Assembly: GCA_963752695.1 (NCBI GenBank)
Contig: CAVVZB010000001.1
Coordinates: 558,001-622,000 of the forward strand
Reading direction: 5' to 3'
Source: Bog-113 sp963752695
GTDB taxonomy: Bacteria > Acidobacteriota > Terriglobia > Bryobacterales > Bryobacteraceae
DNA: 64,000 nt
How positions within the stretch are numbered: the stretch's first letter is position 1; every line of letters starts with the position of its first letter. The position numbers and the translations under genes are program-made. Below the pieces are notes generated by a model that searched no databases, was not told the origin of the DNA, and worked only from the letters and a program-made list of their open reading frames with translations. Shown piece after piece: positions 44,406 through 52,950 of the stretch.

Positions 44406-47400
44406 ATGCCATCGTCTTTTCGCCGGGTCCTTTATTGTTTTCTAATGGTTGCCGCGTTGTTGGGAGTCGGGTCTTCGCTGGAAGCTTATCCAGTAAAGAT
44501 TACGATTAATGCCACGTTTGTGGCCATTCCGGGGCAGACGGATATGCTGGGACTTGGCACGGCAAATCCGCCCGTGACAGCACAGATTACGACTACGCTC
44601 GACAGCTCGCTTCCCCAGGCGAGTTACCCGGCTACTGTTTTTGTAACCATCCCTGGCTTCCTGGATAACAGCATGCAAACAGGTTCGCTGTCGATCAATG
44701 CGAATGGCCAGATCAGCGCAAACTTTTCGGCGGCGCAGGGAAGCTTTAGTGCCGTTCTGGCATTGCCGCTTACTTTTCCCTCGCCAGTACCTCTGGCTTT
44801 CGGAAACTCCAGTTTTTCCTCGCCCTCCTCAAGCGTGATGTATAACCTGCTTGGTGAGTCCGGAACGGTGGGAATCAACGGCACGGTGAGCGCGGTTGGA
44901 CTGACTGCTTCGCCGGCATCAATATCGAGCTCTTATACGGTAGGTGGAACCGCGCCCGCTCCTGTGGCGATCAGCATCTCGTCAAACGATCCTAGCGATC
45001 CCGCGCAGGCCTATACGGTGGCCGTCACAAACGCCACTACGCCTTTCGTTACGCTCTCATCAACCAGTGGCACAACGCCGGGTTCGGTGACGGCGACTTT
45101 CAGCACTTCCGTTGCGCCAGGGACCTACACGGCGGACATCGCAATCACGAGCGGCGGCGGCGCGCCGTTGAATATTCCAGTCACTTACGCCGTTACCGCG
45201 GGTGGTGGAGGCGGCGGTGGTGGTGGGCAGACGATTCAAATCGCCCCGTCCGCTTTGACGTTCCAGTTCTTCGCGCCAGTTACCACTTCGCAGTCGCAAA
45301 CGCTCTCGATTACCAGTTCGAAGGCGGCGAGCTATACCGCTGCCGTAGGTACCGGCAGTAACTTTCTTAGCGTTAGTTCCACCGGTGGCAACACTCCGGG
45401 TAATGTGAGTGTGACTGCGAATCCCGGCAGTCTGGCAGCCGGTACCTACTCCGGATCGATTGTTTTTAGTTCACCTTCTACGCCCACGGTCACCGTCCCG
45501 GTAACGATGACGATTGCCGGAAACGGTGGTGGCGGCGGTTCATCCACCTTGACTGTGTTGCCTACATTGCTGCGGTTCAACTACGTCGTGGGTCAGCCTA
45601 CGCCTCCGGCCCAGACGCTGACGGTGTTCAATCCGGCTCCCGTGAGCTTCACGGTGAGCAATATTCTGTTCTACGTTCCGGTCACTCCTACCGCCGCAAC
45701 CACTCCGGCCACTGTCTCGGTGACGCTGAATCCTACCGGCCTTACCCCGGGTAGCTACACCGATACCTTGGCTATCCATTCGGCGAATGGTGGCGTAACT
45801 AATATCCCGGTGATCGTGAACGTCTCCGCAACGGCCACTCCGTCGCTGATGGCCGCTCCGGCATCGCTTTCGTTCACCTATTCAGGTACAGCCCCGGCGG
45901 CGCAGACCATCGCCGTCATGGGTAACAGCGCGCTGAACTACGCAGTAAACACAACCACACCTTGGCTGAGCGTTACTCCTGGCAACGGCACAACTCCGGG
46001 CAGTCTCACCGTGACTGCTAATCCGCAAGGCCTCGCGATAGGCAACTACACCGGAAGCTTGAATCTCACAGCCCCAGGCGCGGCGACCCTCACGATTCCT
46101 ATCACGTTTAATGTCACACAGCTTGCTCCTTCACTCGGGGTTACTCCGGCGGCAGTGGCATTCGCTTACAATATCGGGGGAACGGTTCCGGTTGCACAAA
46201 CGGTGACCCTGACGGGTGGGACCGGAAATCTCTCGGTTGCAGCAATTGCCGGTTCTTGGCTCAATACTGCCCAAACCTCGCCGACAGTAACTACGCTGAG
46301 CATAAACCCGGCCAATCTTGCTCCGGGTGTTTATACGGGTGCGTTGAAGGTAACTGTGCCCGGTACCGCTACGGTTCCTACTTATGTGCCCGTCAGTCTA
46401 ACTGTGTCCACCCTAACCGCGATCGGAGTTAGCTCGACAGCGCTGACGTTCAATAGTGGCGGGGCGGAGGCGGTTAACCTGATGCAGACACTCGGGGTTT
46501 CGACCTCCGATGGAAGTCCGGTCAGTGTGACCTCGGATTCACCGTGGCTGACAGTCTCCGCCGCGAGTGTAAATTCCGGAAGCATTGTTGTGACCGCGAC
46601 GCCGGGTTCGCTCGCCAACGGAGTTTACACCGGTAACATCGTCCTGAACGGAGCTGGCGCGACGCCTCAGGTTGTGAGCATTCCGGTCACCTTCAATCTC
46701 GGATCTACCGCTGTGCCGCAATTGAACGCGGTTACCAACGGGATTAGTTTCCAGAACAATGTCGGCTCGCCGGGCTTGATCGTCGCACTGTGGGGTCAAG
46801 GCTTAGGTCCGGCGACTCCCGCTCCGCTGGTTTTGACTGGGGGAAACACGCTTTCGACAACCGTCGCTGGAACACAGGTCACAGTCGACGGCATCCCGAG
46901 CCCGATCCTGTTTTCCTCCGCCACCCAGGTGAACGCTTTGTTGCCTTTCGCTCTGGTAGGACAGACGACCGCCGACGTTCAGTTGTTCTATCAAGGCGTT
47001 CCGTCCTCAATTGTTACGATTCCGATTGAGCCGGCCACGCCGGGGATCTTCACCGCGAGCGCGAACGGAGCTGGCGGCGGCGCCATCCTCAACCAGGATT
47101 TATCCGTGAACAGCGCTTCCAATCCAGCCGCAGCCGGCACCATCATCGCGATTTATGCGGGTGGCGGCGGACAAACCAATCCACAAGGGGCCGATGGCTT
47201 GCTGATTCCGCTGATGACGCCTTTCCCGATGCCGCTACTTCCGGCCACGGTGACTATCGGTGGACAGCCCGCAGTGACGTCCTACTATGGCGAGGCGCCG
47301 GGACTGGTGGATGGAGTTCTGCAGATTAACGCGACCATTCCGAGCGGAACTCCGTCTGGCCCGCAACCCGTGCAGTTCTCTGTGGGAACCGCTATGAGCC

Positions 47401-47429
47401 AGCCGAACGTGGTCGTCTACGTGAAGTAA
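44406..47429 (+). CDS. Large exported protein with BACON-like repeats and a Solibacter C-terminal domain
   Basis: This 1007-residue protein has a signal peptide (residues 1-27, cleavage near SLEA). Residues of about 170-780 contain six or so repeats of the BACON type, each with a variant of WLSVTPxxGTTPGSLTVTANP followed by GxYTGxLxI and a strand IPVTF. Two Gly-rich linkers (runs of eight to nine Gly) separate some of them. The last 225 residues, starting near NAVTNGISFQNN, match the TIGR03437 Solibacter C-terminal domain (GLIVALWGQGLGP, ATPGIFTAS, GVLQINATIP). BACON modules are often linked to carbohydrate or mucin binding; that role here is inference. It is a single-gene unit. Confidence 0.88.
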   Translation: MPSSFRRVLYCFLMVAALLGVGSSLEAYPVKITINATFVAIPGQTDMLGLGTANPPVTAQITTTLDSSLPQASYPATVFVTIPGFLDNSMQTGSLSINANGQISANFSAAQGSFSAVLALPLTFPSPVPLAFGNSSFSSPSSSVMYNLLGESGTVGINGTVSAVGLTASPASISSSYTVGGTAPAPVAISISSNDPSDPAQAYTVAVTNATTPFVTLSSTSGTTPGSVTATFSTSVAPGTYTADIAITSGGGAPLNIPVTYAVTAGGGGGGGGGQTIQIAPSALTFQFFAPVTTSQSQTLSITSSKAASYTAAVGTGSNFLSVSSTGGNTPGNVSVTANPGSLAAGTYSGSIVFSSPSTPTVTVPVTMTIAGNGGGGGSSTLTVLPTLLRFNYVVGQPTPPAQTLTVFNPAPVSFTVSNILFYVPVTPTAATTPATVSVTLNPTGLTPGSYTDTLAIHSANGGVTNIPVIVNVSATATPSLMAAPASLSFTYSGTAPAAQTIAVMGNSALNYAVNTTTPWLSVTPGNGTTPGSLTVTANPQGLAIGNYTGSLNLTAPGAATLTIPITFNVTQLAPSLGVTPAAVAFAYNIGGTVPVAQTVTLTGGTGNLSVAAIAGSWLNTAQTSPTVTTLSINPANLAPGVYTGALKVTVPGTATVPTYVPVSLTVSTLTAIGVSSTALTFNSGGAEAVNLMQTLGVSTSDGSPVSVTSDSPWLTVSAASVNSGSIVVTATPGSLANGVYTGNIVLNGAGATPQVVSIPVTFNLGSTAVPQLNAVTNGISFQNNVGSPGLIVALWGQGLGPATPAPLVLTGGNTLSTTVAGTQVTVDGIPSPILFSSATQVNALLPFALVGQTTADVQLFYQGVPSSIVTIPIEPATPGIFTASANGAGGGAILNQDLSVNSASNPAAAGTIIAIYAGGGGQTNPQGADGLLIPLMTPFPMPLLPATVTIGGQPAVTSYYGEAPGLVDGVLQINATIPSGTPSGPQPVQFSVGTAMSQPNVVVYVK

Positions 47430-47476
47430 ACGGCCAGTTTCATTAGAAATCGCGGCAAGGCTTCCGATAAGTCTCT

Positions 47477-47821
47477 GTGAGCCGCTTCTTGGACGACGCG
47501 AACGAGATATTCGAAGCTGCTTCGGCGGTTGTGGATGCCTCGCCGGCGCTCACGATCTTGATTCACCCCCGCGGAGGGATTCACATCGTCGATGGCGCGG
47601 AGTCTCCGATTGAGTCGCTACAGGCCCAGCATGGTTGTGGCACTGCGTTCCGCGTCACCCGCCAAGCTGGAAGCGTCCGCGTGGAAGGCCGAAACGGCAT
47701 GAGCCGGTGCGTCCTTGAGAAGAGACCGGAAAGCCACGGGGCGGTCGCTGCGGCAGCTAATCTGGGCTTGTTTTACGATCGTCCAGTATATTCCGTGGCC
47801 GGCTGCCTCGCGATTTCGTAA
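47477..47821 (+). CDS. Small protein of unknown function
   Basis: This 114-residue protein starts at a GTG 47 bp after the previous gene. It is acidic at its N-terminus (SRFLDDANEIFEAA), then has mixed alpha/beta segments (LTILIHPRGGIHIVDG; GTAFRVTRQAGSVRVEG). I do not recognise a family. Its 3' end overlaps the end of the opposite membrane protein by 49 bp. Codon usage and the amphipathic pattern support a real gene, but only moderately. Confidence 0.6.
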   Translation: MSRFLDDANEIFEAASAVVDASPALTILIHPRGGIHIVDGAESPIESLQAQHGCGTAFRVTRQAGSVRVEGRNGMSRCVLEKRPESHGAVAAAANLGLFYDRPVYSVAGCLAIS

Positions 47822-48264
47822 TTTCCGAGGCGGGACAGCATCAGTCCGAAAAAGATGTGGCCGATCAGGATCTGGCGATCCGGGCTGTAAAGCGGGACGA
47901 GCGGGTTAAGTCGCGGCCAGACCACAGCGTACATGAGGAAATAGTAAGCAAGCGATAGCGCCAGACCCGTTCCCAATAGCCGGGCGAACGAGGACCGCGC
48001 GGGGACAATCCGGGCGAAGATCACTCCCAAAAGACTGTATTGGACCAGGTGCAAAGCCATACCGGCTGGAGAGTATTTGTCGAAGCGCGGCTGGAGCGCG
48101 GGATCGCCGCCGAAAGTGGTTCCCATCAGGTTAGTGAACCACCAGATCGAATGTTTCGACCACAGCGTGGCCAAAGCCAGCCAGCCCAGCATAAGTAATC
48201 CGCCGGCCATCCCGGTTTGGAGTCCCGCAACCAATCTGGATTGGGAGAATCGCTGATTCAGCAC
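47773..48264 (-). CDS. Small integral membrane protein of unknown function
   Basis: This 163-residue protein has four predicted membrane helices (about 16-35, 67-87, 95-116 and 130-148 region) with connecting loops containing KHSIWWFTNLMGTTFGG and YSPDRQILIGHIFFGLML. No family is claimed. It is divergent from the ketosynthase gene at 48348 with 83 bp between them. Confidence 0.7.
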   Translation of the reverse strand: MLNQRFSQSRLVAGLQTGMAGGLLMLGWLALATLWSKHSIWWFTNLMGTTFGGDPALQPRFDKYSPAGMALHLVQYSLLGVIFARIVPARSSFARLLGTGLALSLAYYFLMYAVVWPRLNPLVPLYSPDRQILIGHIFFGLMLSRLGNYEIARQPATEYTGRS

Positions 48265-48347
48265 GTCAACTCTTGGGCCGTAAGCATCTACAGATTGTTA
48301 GCCTATACTGACGAACGAACTGGCAGAGCAGACAACATTCACTATTC

Positions 48348-49595
48348 ATGAAGCGTCGCGTGGTGGTCACGGGGATCGGGGCGGTCAGCCCGAATGGAAT
48401 CGGGCGAGAAGCGTTCTGGGAAGCCACGATGAACGGAGTCAGCGGAGTTAAGAGAATCAGCCGCTTCGATCCATCCAGGCATACGGTTCAAGTAGCAGGG
48501 GAAATCACCGGGTTTGACGAAGGGCGTTACTTCGCGCCGAAAGAACGCCAGCATGTCTCGCGAGTCGCGCCCTTGGCCGTGGCAGCCGCAGCCGAAGCTC
48601 TTGAGGACGCCGGGCTGGAACCCGCTCACATGTCGCGTGAGCAACTGCGGGATATCGGCGTTCTGGTCGGGTCCGGCGGCGGAAGCGGGGAGTTTTCCGA
48701 GGAGCAATATCGCCTTCATTATACCGGCCAGGACAAGCTTTGCAGTGTCTATGCAATTCCCACGTCTACGATCGGCACGCTGGCCAGCGAGATCTCCATG
48801 CGGTTCGGGCTCCGCGGTCTCAGTCATGTGATCTCGACCGGATGTACTTCGTCCACCGACGCCATCGGTTACGCGATGCGGAACATTCAGGCTGGGGTGG
48901 TTGGCACGATGATCGCAGGGGGCGTAGATGCGCCTATCGCTCCGCTGATCTTGCGCGGCTTCATGCTGATGCGGATTCTGGCGACGCACTGGAATCACGA
49001 TCCGGAGCGGGCGTCCCGGCCATTTTCCCGCGATCGCGATGGGTTTGTAATCGGTGAAGGCTCCTGGTTCTTCGTGCTGGAAGAACGGGAGCGAGCGCTG
49101 GCGCGAGGCGCGCGCATCTATGGGGAAATTGCCGGCTACGCTTCCACCTGCGAAGCGTATCATCGCGTGCGGCTGGAGGAGTGTGGCGAGGAACCGGCGC
49201 GCACTATCGGGCTGGCGCTCGAAGAAGCCGGCGTGCACCCGGAGGCGGTATCTTACGTCAGCTACCACGGTACGGCCACCGAACTGAATGACAAGATCGA
49301 GACCCGCGCCATGAAACTGGCCTTCGATAAGCATGCGTATAAGCTGGCGGGGTCATCGCTCAAGAGCATGATCGGGCACCCGCAAGGGGCGTGCGGGGCG
49401 GCCGGGATTGCGGCTACGTTGCTGGCGATGCGTGACCGGGTGCTTCCGCCAACGTTGAACGTTGGCGAATCGGACCCGGAGTGCGATCTGGACTATGTAC
49501 CGGACGTGTCCCGCTCGATGGACTTTGAGTACGCGCTCGCCAACTGCATCGCTTTCGGCAGCAAGAACTCAGCGATCGTTCTGCGAAAGGCGTAA
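48348..49595 (+). CDS. Stand-alone beta-ketoacyl synthase (FabF-like)
   Basis: This 415-residue condensing enzyme starts MKRRVVVTGIGAVSPNG, the usual KAS-II opening. The catalytic triad is visible as Cys166 in ISTGCTSS, His307 in SYHGTATELND and His344 in SMIGHPQGACG. The last motif (GHPQGA) and YHGTATELND resemble ketosynthases of aryl-polyene and type II polyketide pathways rather than the housekeeping FabF. It is followed after 5 bp by an FAD oxidoreductase, and the pair may act on one ACP-bound product. No ACP gene was found beside it. Confidence 0.9.
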   Translation: MKRRVVVTGIGAVSPNGIGREAFWEATMNGVSGVKRISRFDPSRHTVQVAGEITGFDEGRYFAPKERQHVSRVAPLAVAAAAEALEDAGLEPAHMSREQLRDIGVLVGSGGGSGEFSEEQYRLHYTGQDKLCSVYAIPTSTIGTLASEISMRFGLRGLSHVISTGCTSSTDAIGYAMRNIQAGVVGTMIAGGVDAPIAPLILRGFMLMRILATHWNHDPERASRPFSRDRDGFVIGEGSWFFVLEERERALARGARIYGEIAGYASTCEAYHRVRLEECGEEPARTIGLALEEAGVHPEAVSYVSYHGTATELNDKIETRAMKLAFDKHAYKLAGSSLKSMIGHPQGACGAAGIAATLLAMRDRVLPPTLNVGESDPECDLDYVPDVSRSMDFEYALANCIAFGSKNSAIVLRKA

Positions 49596-49600
49596 ACACG

Positions 49601-50581
49601 ATGCGAGTGATCGGAGCGGGTCCGGCAGGCGCTACTGCGGCGATTGCGGCGCTCCGCCACGGAGCATCGGTCCGGCTTTTCGAGAAGAGTACCTTTCCGA
49701 GGCATAAGGTCTGCGGCGAATTCCTGTCGTCCGATGCTGCCGTGATCTTCGAGCGGCTAGGGATTTTTCCCGCTTTTCTGGCCTTGCAGCCGTGGACGGT
49801 GCGAGGCGTCCATCTCTCGATTGGCTGCGCGACCAAACGCTGGGTTTTGAATGAACCGGCTTTCGGAATTAGCCGGTTCGCGTTGGACGCGTTCCTGGCC
49901 CGGCAGGCTTGCGCTTCCGGCGCGGAACTGATTCGTGAGACAGCGTCAGACTTCACGGGTCCTGTAGTCATTGCCGGTGGACGCCGGAAGAGCTCCCGGA
50001 CAGGCCAACGTCATTTTGGCTTCAAGGCCCATTTCGACGGTCCGGTGAGCGACAGTATCGATCTGTACTTCGATCGCGCGATGTACGTGGGGATCAACTG
50101 CATCGAGGGCGGCACGACCAATGTATGCGGACTCGCCCCGGAAGACCTTTTGCGGCGCTTCGACTTCAATCCCGACGCACTGATGGCAGAGATGCCAGCG
50201 CTAACTGAACGCTTACAAGGATTTTCGCGCAGGATGGGCTGGCTGATTACCGGGCCCTTGGTCTATGCCGGAGACTTCGACAAAAACGGGCCGGAGGATG
50301 TCTATCCGGCGGGAGACGCGCTCGGATTTATCGACCCGTTTACCGGTTCCGGGATGTTGGGGGCGATCACGACGGGTTTCCTGGCTGGGCGGGCTTGCGC
50401 TCTGCAAACGCCTGCGTCGCAGTATCGAGCTGCTTGCCAGAAGGTGCTTGGAACTCAGTACCGGGCGGCTTCTATTTTCCGAAAGCTGGTGGTGTGTGGA
50501 ATTGCGGAGAAAGCAGCTTGGCTGGTTCCGGGGTCTCAGCTGTTCCAACTAACGCGGCCCAAAGTGAGCGCGATCAAATAA
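49601..50581 (+). CDS. FAD-dependent oxidoreductase, geranylgeranyl-reductase-like
   Basis: This 326-residue flavoprotein begins with the dinucleotide motif VIGAGPAGATAAIAAL, then FEKSTFPRHKVCGEFLS, a family hallmark. AGDALGFIDPFTGSGMLGAITTG is the second FAD motif. The family reduces isoprenoid double bonds or acts in lipid and polyketide tailoring; this member is somewhat short. Its position 5 bp after a ketosynthase suggests it modifies the same acyl product. The rho-independent terminator of the facing operon overlaps its stop region. Confidence 0.83.
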   Translation: MRVIGAGPAGATAAIAALRHGASVRLFEKSTFPRHKVCGEFLSSDAAVIFERLGIFPAFLALQPWTVRGVHLSIGCATKRWVLNEPAFGISRFALDAFLARQACASGAELIRETASDFTGPVVIAGGRRKSSRTGQRHFGFKAHFDGPVSDSIDLYFDRAMYVGINCIEGGTTNVCGLAPEDLLRRFDFNPDALMAEMPALTERLQGFSRRMGWLITGPLVYAGDFDKNGPEDVYPAGDALGFIDPFTGSGMLGAITTGFLAGRACALQTPASQYRAACQKVLGTQYRAASIFRKLVVCGIAEKAAWLVPGSQLFQLTRPKVSAIK

Positions 50582-50620
50582 AAACCCGGTCAGCCGCTCG
50601 GAGGATAGCGGCTAACCGGG
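50575..50620 (-). terminator. Rho-independent terminator of the valS operon
   Basis: Read on the minus strand, a stem of 6 plus 7 bp with one mismatch (50620-50607 with 50598-50585, 8-nt loop) is followed by TTTTTATTTG. It lies about 130 bp after the last gene of the valS-nadC-birA operon. On the plus strand it forms a hairpin just behind the FAD oxidoreductase but lacks a T tract there. Confidence 0.8.
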
Positions 50621-50751
50621 ATGGCACCGCAGTGTCCAGCAAGAGTCAACCAGCCTGGAGACTCCTATCCGCAGGTGCCTAACTTAGTAAAACCTGAAGA
50701 ACGTTAAAAGTTTCTAATATTCATCAAGATATAAGAATCGCACACTTTCGC

Positions 50752-51408
50752 TTACCGCAGGTAAAACAGACTAAGACGCGGGAGCCGATTGCGCGCCAAG
50801 ATGCTGCGCTCCAGGAACTGCCGTTCCAGCATTTCGAGCTGGGGGGCGGACATTTTGCGCCGGTACGGCTGTAGCTGAGTTTCGAGTTCGCGCTTGTCGG
50901 CGAGTAAGTTTTCGTCGGTGGTAGCTGAGCGCGCGATGGCGATCATCTTCTGTTCGAGCAGGGTCAGGCGCTGTTCCAGCTCCTCTAGGTCGGCGGGCTG
51001 CCGGTCGATCAACTCGGCGAGTCCGCGGGCGGTCGCCTCGAATCCGGGCAGGGCGCGAAGCGCGGTCAAGTTTTCTTGAAGGAACGCGGCGATGTCGGCG
51101 CTTGCGAAGGGCTCGGACGCGGCTGGCGCGGGGTCATCGGTAGCCACACGCTGCGCTTCGGTCAGCACGGCCTGGGAGCAGAACGCCAGCGAATTCACGG
51201 CTTGGGACTTGACTCTCCGGGTATTCCACTTTTCGAAGGCCGCATCGATGCCGCGCAGGACGGCGGTGAGCGGGACGCCGGAGTTCTTCCAACTTTCGAT
51301 CAGGGCCCAATCCAGGGGGGAAAGAAGGAAGAGGCTGGTACCCCGCGCGCGCTGGAAGTGCTCTTCAATTTCCGTGAAGTAATTGAAGTAGTTTTGGAAG
51401 TCGCTCAC
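50752..51408 (-). CDS. Conserved-looking helical protein of unknown function
   Basis: This 218-residue protein is almost entirely helical. The first 95 residues contain FTEIEEHFQRARGTSLFLL and LDWALIESWKNSGVPLTAVLRGI, which read like a DnaD- or winged-helix-type module. Residues 130-200 are a coiled coil rich in Glu, Leu and Arg (LEELEQRLTLLEQKM). It overlaps the birA gene by 4 bp and is the last gene of the operon. I do not recognise a family. Confidence 0.75.
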   Translation of the reverse strand: MSDFQNYFNYFTEIEEHFQRARGTSLFLLSPLDWALIESWKNSGVPLTAVLRGIDAAFEKWNTRRVKSQAVNSLAFCSQAVLTEAQRVATDDPAPAASEPFASADIAAFLQENLTALRALPGFEATARGLAELIDRQPADLEELEQRLTLLEQKMIAIARSATTDENLLADKRELETQLQPYRRKMSAPQLEMLERQFLERSILARNRLPRLSLFYLR

Positions 51409-52109
51409 AGCTGGCTGGGTGAAAGCGGGCGCACGCCGCCGGCGACCACAAGTTCAATGTCTCCGTTGAGTTTACGTACACGGAGGAAACCGGCGGAATC
51501 CAAGCCGTCGGTGATGCCTTGGAGAATGCGATTGCCCATGTCGACCTCAACGAGCTTGCCGCGCGCCCAGGTGGAGGCCGTAGACCAGTGGTCGAGAATC
51601 GGCCCGGAGGGGAGCTCCGACCAGTGGCTGATTTGGGGGAGCAGTGCGTCCAGAAGGTCATCGCGGCGAAAGTTCAAGCCGGTCTCGATGGTAAGGGAGG
51701 TCGCGATCGGGGCCAGATCAGGAGCGAATACGGTCTGGCCGATGTTGATGCCAATACCGGCGACGGCGCGGGCCGCTGGCGACTGAGCATCCTGCATCTG
51801 GACCAGGATGCCACCGAGCTTTTTGTCGCCGAGCATCAGATCGTTTGGCCAGCGGATATCGCAGGATAGGGACGTCACTTGGAGAATGGCCGCCTGGGCT
51901 GCGAGTCCCAAGGCGAGGGTCAGCACGGGATGAGAGCGGAGGACGACAGAGACGTAGAGTCCGGCGCCGGCCGGAGAATCCCAGGAATGTCCATGGCGGC
52001 CGATTCCGGAGAGTTGCCGGCCGGCGACAACGGCTGACCCGATTGGCATGGGTGCCGCGAGCAACATGGTGGACTCGACCTGCTCGTAATGGTGAATTTG
52101 CCAAGTCAT
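51405..52109 (-). CDS. birA: Biotin--[acetyl-CoA-carboxylase] ligase
   Basis: This 234-residue enzyme attaches biotin to the carboxyl carrier of acetyl-CoA carboxylase. GRQLSGIGRHGHSWDSP is the family's GRGRxGRxWxSP loop and RWPNDLMLGDKKLGGIL is the core catalytic motif. GIGINIG is also conserved. The N-terminal DNA-binding domain of the dual-function form is missing, so this is an enzyme only. It starts 10 bp after nadC and overlaps the next gene by 4 bp. Confidence 0.93.
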   Translation of the reverse strand: MTWQIHHYEQVESTMLLAAPMPIGSAVVAGRQLSGIGRHGHSWDSPAGAGLYVSVVLRSHPVLTLALGLAAQAAILQVTSLSCDIRWPNDLMLGDKKLGGILVQMQDAQSPAARAVAGIGINIGQTVFAPDLAPIATSLTIETGLNFRRDDLLDALLPQISHWSELPSGPILDHWSTASTWARGKLVEVDMGNRILQGITDGLDSAGFLRVRKLNGDIELVVAGGVRPLSPSQL

Positions 52110-52119
52110 TGTTTCCAGA

Positions 52120-52950
52120 TCAAAGCAGCGCGAGGCGGAAGCTGAGGTCCATGGCGCGAGCCGAATGGGTTATGGCGCCCGAGGACACGAAATTCGCTCC
52201 CGTCTCGGCATACGCGGCAACGGTGTCGATCGTGACGCCACCGGAGATTTCGACCGAAGCGCGGCCGCCAATGGTGCGAATCCAATCCGCGGCTTCGACG
52301 GGAGTGAGGTTGTCGAGGAGTAGACGAGTGGCTCCGCACTCCAAGGCCTCGGCCAATTCGGCGCGGGTGCGGACTTCAATCTCGATGGGCAGATCCGGAG
52401 CCTGCTGGCGCGCATTTTGCAAAGCGGGACCGACTCCGCCGGAAGCGGAGATATGGTTGTTCTTAATCAGCACGGCATCGAACAGGCCGAGGCGATGATT
52501 GGTGACGCCGCCCGCCGCCGCAGCCATCTTTTCGAGGCGGCGCAGTCCGGGGGTGGTCTTGCGCGTATCGAGAACCCGGCATGCGGTGTGGGCCACACGA
52601 TCGGCAAAGGCGCGAGCCAAAGTGGCCACTCCCGAGAGCCGCTGCAGGTAGTTCAACGCGGTCCGTTCGCATTCGAGCAGGGTGCGGGCATGGCCGCGAA
52701 CTGTGGCGACGGTTTCGTCCGCGGCACATGAGTCTCCATCGCGCTTGAGAATCTGGAGTTCCTCGACCCCGCCGCGCAACTGGTAAATGAGCGGAAGCAG
52801 ATTCAGCCCGGCAATGATGAGCGGCTCGCGGGCGAGGAACTGCCCAGAGGCGAGGCAATCGGCGGGGACGCAGATGCGCGAAGTAATGTCGCCGGAACCG
52901 ATGTCTTCGTCAAGCGCGCGCTGGACGCCCTCCACGATTTCAGGATGCAT
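52120..52950 (-). CDS. nadC: Nicotinate-nucleotide pyrophosphorylase (quinolinate phosphoribosyltransferase)
   Basis: This 276-residue enzyme converts quinolinate and PRPP to nicotinate mononucleotide in NAD synthesis. The segment ALDEDIGSGDITS at the N-terminus, ERTALNYLQRLSGVAT, DTRKTTPGLRRLEK and LIKNNHI are conserved in NadC. The gene overlaps the end of valS by 11 bp and precedes birA by 10 bp. Confidence 0.95.
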   Translation of the reverse strand: MHPEIVEGVQRALDEDIGSGDITSRICVPADCLASGQFLAREPLIIAGLNLLPLIYQLRGGVEELQILKRDGDSCAADETVATVRGHARTLLECERTALNYLQRLSGVATLARAFADRVAHTACRVLDTRKTTPGLRRLEKMAAAAGGVTNHRLGLFDAVLIKNNHISASGGVGPALQNARQQAPDLPIEIEVRTRAELAEALECGATRLLLDNLTPVEAADWIRTIGGRASVEISGGVTIDTVAAYAETGANFVSSGAITHSARAMDLSFRLALL

